A DNA stretch of 7,228 nt, from contig JADLKP010000112.1 of NCBI GenBank assembly GCA_016838945.1, forward strand, positions 1 through 7,228, in the 5' to 3' direction. This DNA comes from Methanobrevibacter sp. (GTDB taxonomy: Archaea > Methanobacteriota > Methanobacteria > Methanobacteriales > Methanobacteriaceae). Positions 6,295-7,228 of this stretch are shown here, piece by piece (position 1 is the stretch's first letter; each line of letters starts with the position of its first letter). Made by a program: the position numbers and the translations under genes. Under the pieces are notes generated by a model. That model was not told where the DNA came from. It was given only the letters and a program-made list of their open reading frames with translations, and did not search any database.

Positions 6295-7176
6295 ATGAAG
6301 GATGAAGACAGACGAAAAGGATACTATGAAGATGTAACCACTTTTTTAGTTGGAAAGACATTTCATACACGATTTTTCCTTTCAAGATTAACCAAAAAGT
6401 CTAAAATAGCTAAAAAAATCATCGACACCATTCTTTTTAAAGATGATGAAGTTTATGTCCTCCCAAATAAGAATGCAGTCAATAAGACCATCACTGCAAA
6501 CATTGAAATCAACCAAAGCTTCGAGAAAGATGACTCCGAATTTGTGCCAACTGAAATCATTAAGGAAGTAATAAAACAAGCTGAAGACATTGTCATCATG
6601 CACAAATGCCTTTGCAGAACCTCCTCAAATTGTCAGGATTACCCTCAGGATTTCGGCTGCATTTTCATAGGTCCATCATCCAAGAAGATAGCATCAAAAT
6701 ATGGTAGAAGCGCAACTAGAGAAGAAGCCTTGGAACATGTTGAAAAGGCAGATGAACTTGGATTAAGCCATGTCATAGGCAGAAATAAGATTGATAGCGT
6801 TTGGATGAATGTAAGGCCTAAAGAAGGATTGCTTACCATTTGCCATTGCTGCCCTTGCTGTTGCTTGTGGAGAGTTATTCCAGATTTAGATGATGAAATC
6901 AGCGATAAAATCAAAAGGCTTGAAGATGTTGAAGTTCACACAATCAATGACAAATGCAGATTATGTGAAAAATGCATAACCGACAATATCTGTTTTGGTG
7001 ATGCAATTAGTCTTGAAGACGGCAAGATTACAATTGATCAAAATAAATGTGTTGGATGTGGACACTGTGTCAAATCATGCAAGTTTGATGCACTTGAATT
7101 GCATTACAGCCAAAAATCAGTTGATTCTATAGTAAATAGAATTGGAGAATTGGTTGATTATAAGAAAAGTAATTAA
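6295..7176 (+). CDS. Cysteine-rich iron-sulfur protein with ferredoxin domain
   Basis: A 293-residue soluble protein of unknown function, probably an electron carrier or part of a redox enzyme. A basic N-terminal part without cysteines (1-100) is followed by C105, C107, C113 and C122 (HKCLCR to FGC). Next comes CHCCPCCC at 183-190, with six cysteines in eight residues. The C-terminal two-cluster ferredoxin has C221, C224, C227, C233 and C252, C255, C258, C262. The usual proline after the fourth cysteine is missing in both sets (Phe and Lys instead). I recall uncharacterised proteins with this layout in methanogens and anaerobic bacteria, annotated only as 4Fe-4S binding proteins. I chose ATG 6295 because AGGGG lies 6 bases before it and the TATA box at 6231-6238 would place the transcript start after the earlier ATG at 6250, which would add 15 residues. 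It has its own promoter, separate from tfrB-trmJ. Confidence 0.8.
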   Translation: MKDEDRRKGYYEDVTTFLVGKTFHTRFFLSRLTKKSKIAKKIIDTILFKDDEVYVLPNKNAVNKTITANIEINQSFEKDDSEFVPTEIIKEVIKQAEDIVIMHKCLCRTSSNCQDYPQDFGCIFIGPSSKKIASKYGRSATREEALEHVEKADELGLSHVIGRNKIDSVWMNVRPKEGLLTICHCCPCCCLWRVIPDLDDEISDKIKRLEDVEVHTINDKCRLCEKCITDNICFGDAISLEDGKITIDQNKCVGCGHCVKSCKFDALELHYSQKSVDSIVNRIGELVDYKKSN

Positions 7177-7177
7177 A

Positions 7178-7191
7178 TCTTTACTTTTTTA
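7178..7191 (+). terminator. Oligo-T terminator after the iron-sulfur gene
   Basis: The run TCTTTACTTTTTTA directly follows the stop codon (7174-7176). Archaeal RNA polymerase often terminates at such T-tracts without a hairpin. No stem is visible. Confidence 0.5.
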
Positions 7192-7228
7192 TTAACTTAT
7201 TGAAAAAAAATAGAAATGAATTTATAAC

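Noticed and set aside
6645..6914. Minus-strand open frame inside the iron-sulfur gene
   Set aside because: The Gln-rich stretch is the antisense of the Cys-rich codons of CHCCPCCC; a shadow frame.

Overview
The window looks like chromosome of a methanogenic archaeon of the Methanobacteriales, most likely Methanobrevibacter or a close relative. Three things point there. The DNA is very AT-rich, with extremely AT-rich intergenic DNA and archaeal TATA-like boxes. TfrB (thiol:fumarate reductase, the CoM-SH/CoB-SH dependent enzyme) is a methanogen protein. A two-subunit archaeal indolepyruvate:ferredoxin oxidoreductase is also present. The genus is inferred from composition and gene content, not from a search.

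Layout: (1) About 68-673 (+) encodes a small unrecognised protein with two copies of a short Tyr-Gly module and a C-terminal zinc ribbon; its start codon is problematic. (2) 674-785 holds two strong hairpins that most likely end the leftward transcript. (3) 3393 down to 786 (-) is a tight iorA-iorB operon with one base between the genes and the iorB ribosome site inside the end of iorA. (4) 3394-3816 is a 423-base divergent intergenic region with a 33-bp perfect direct duplication, a 20-bp palindrome near the predicted iorA transcription start, and several TATA-like boxes. (5) 3817-5328 (+) is tfrB. (6) 5388-6173 (+) is a TrmJ-type SPOUT RNA 2'-O-methyltransferase. (7) 6295-7176 (+) is a cysteine-rich iron-sulfur protein with a two-cluster ferredoxin domain and an unusual CHCCPCCC motif, with its own promoter.

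Functionally the centre of the window is redox metabolism. IorAB exchanges electrons between ferredoxin and aryl-pyruvates. TfrB couples CoM/CoB thiol oxidation to fumarate reduction with TfrA, which is not in this window. The last gene is a probable electron carrier or metal-cofactor protein of unknown role. The methyltransferase is a tRNA-modification gene that may simply share the tfrB transcript. I see no mobile element, CRISPR array, tRNA or rRNA. The least explained parts are the cysteine-rich last gene, the repeat/zinc-ribbon protein with a likely AUA start, and the structured iorA/tfrB intergenic region.
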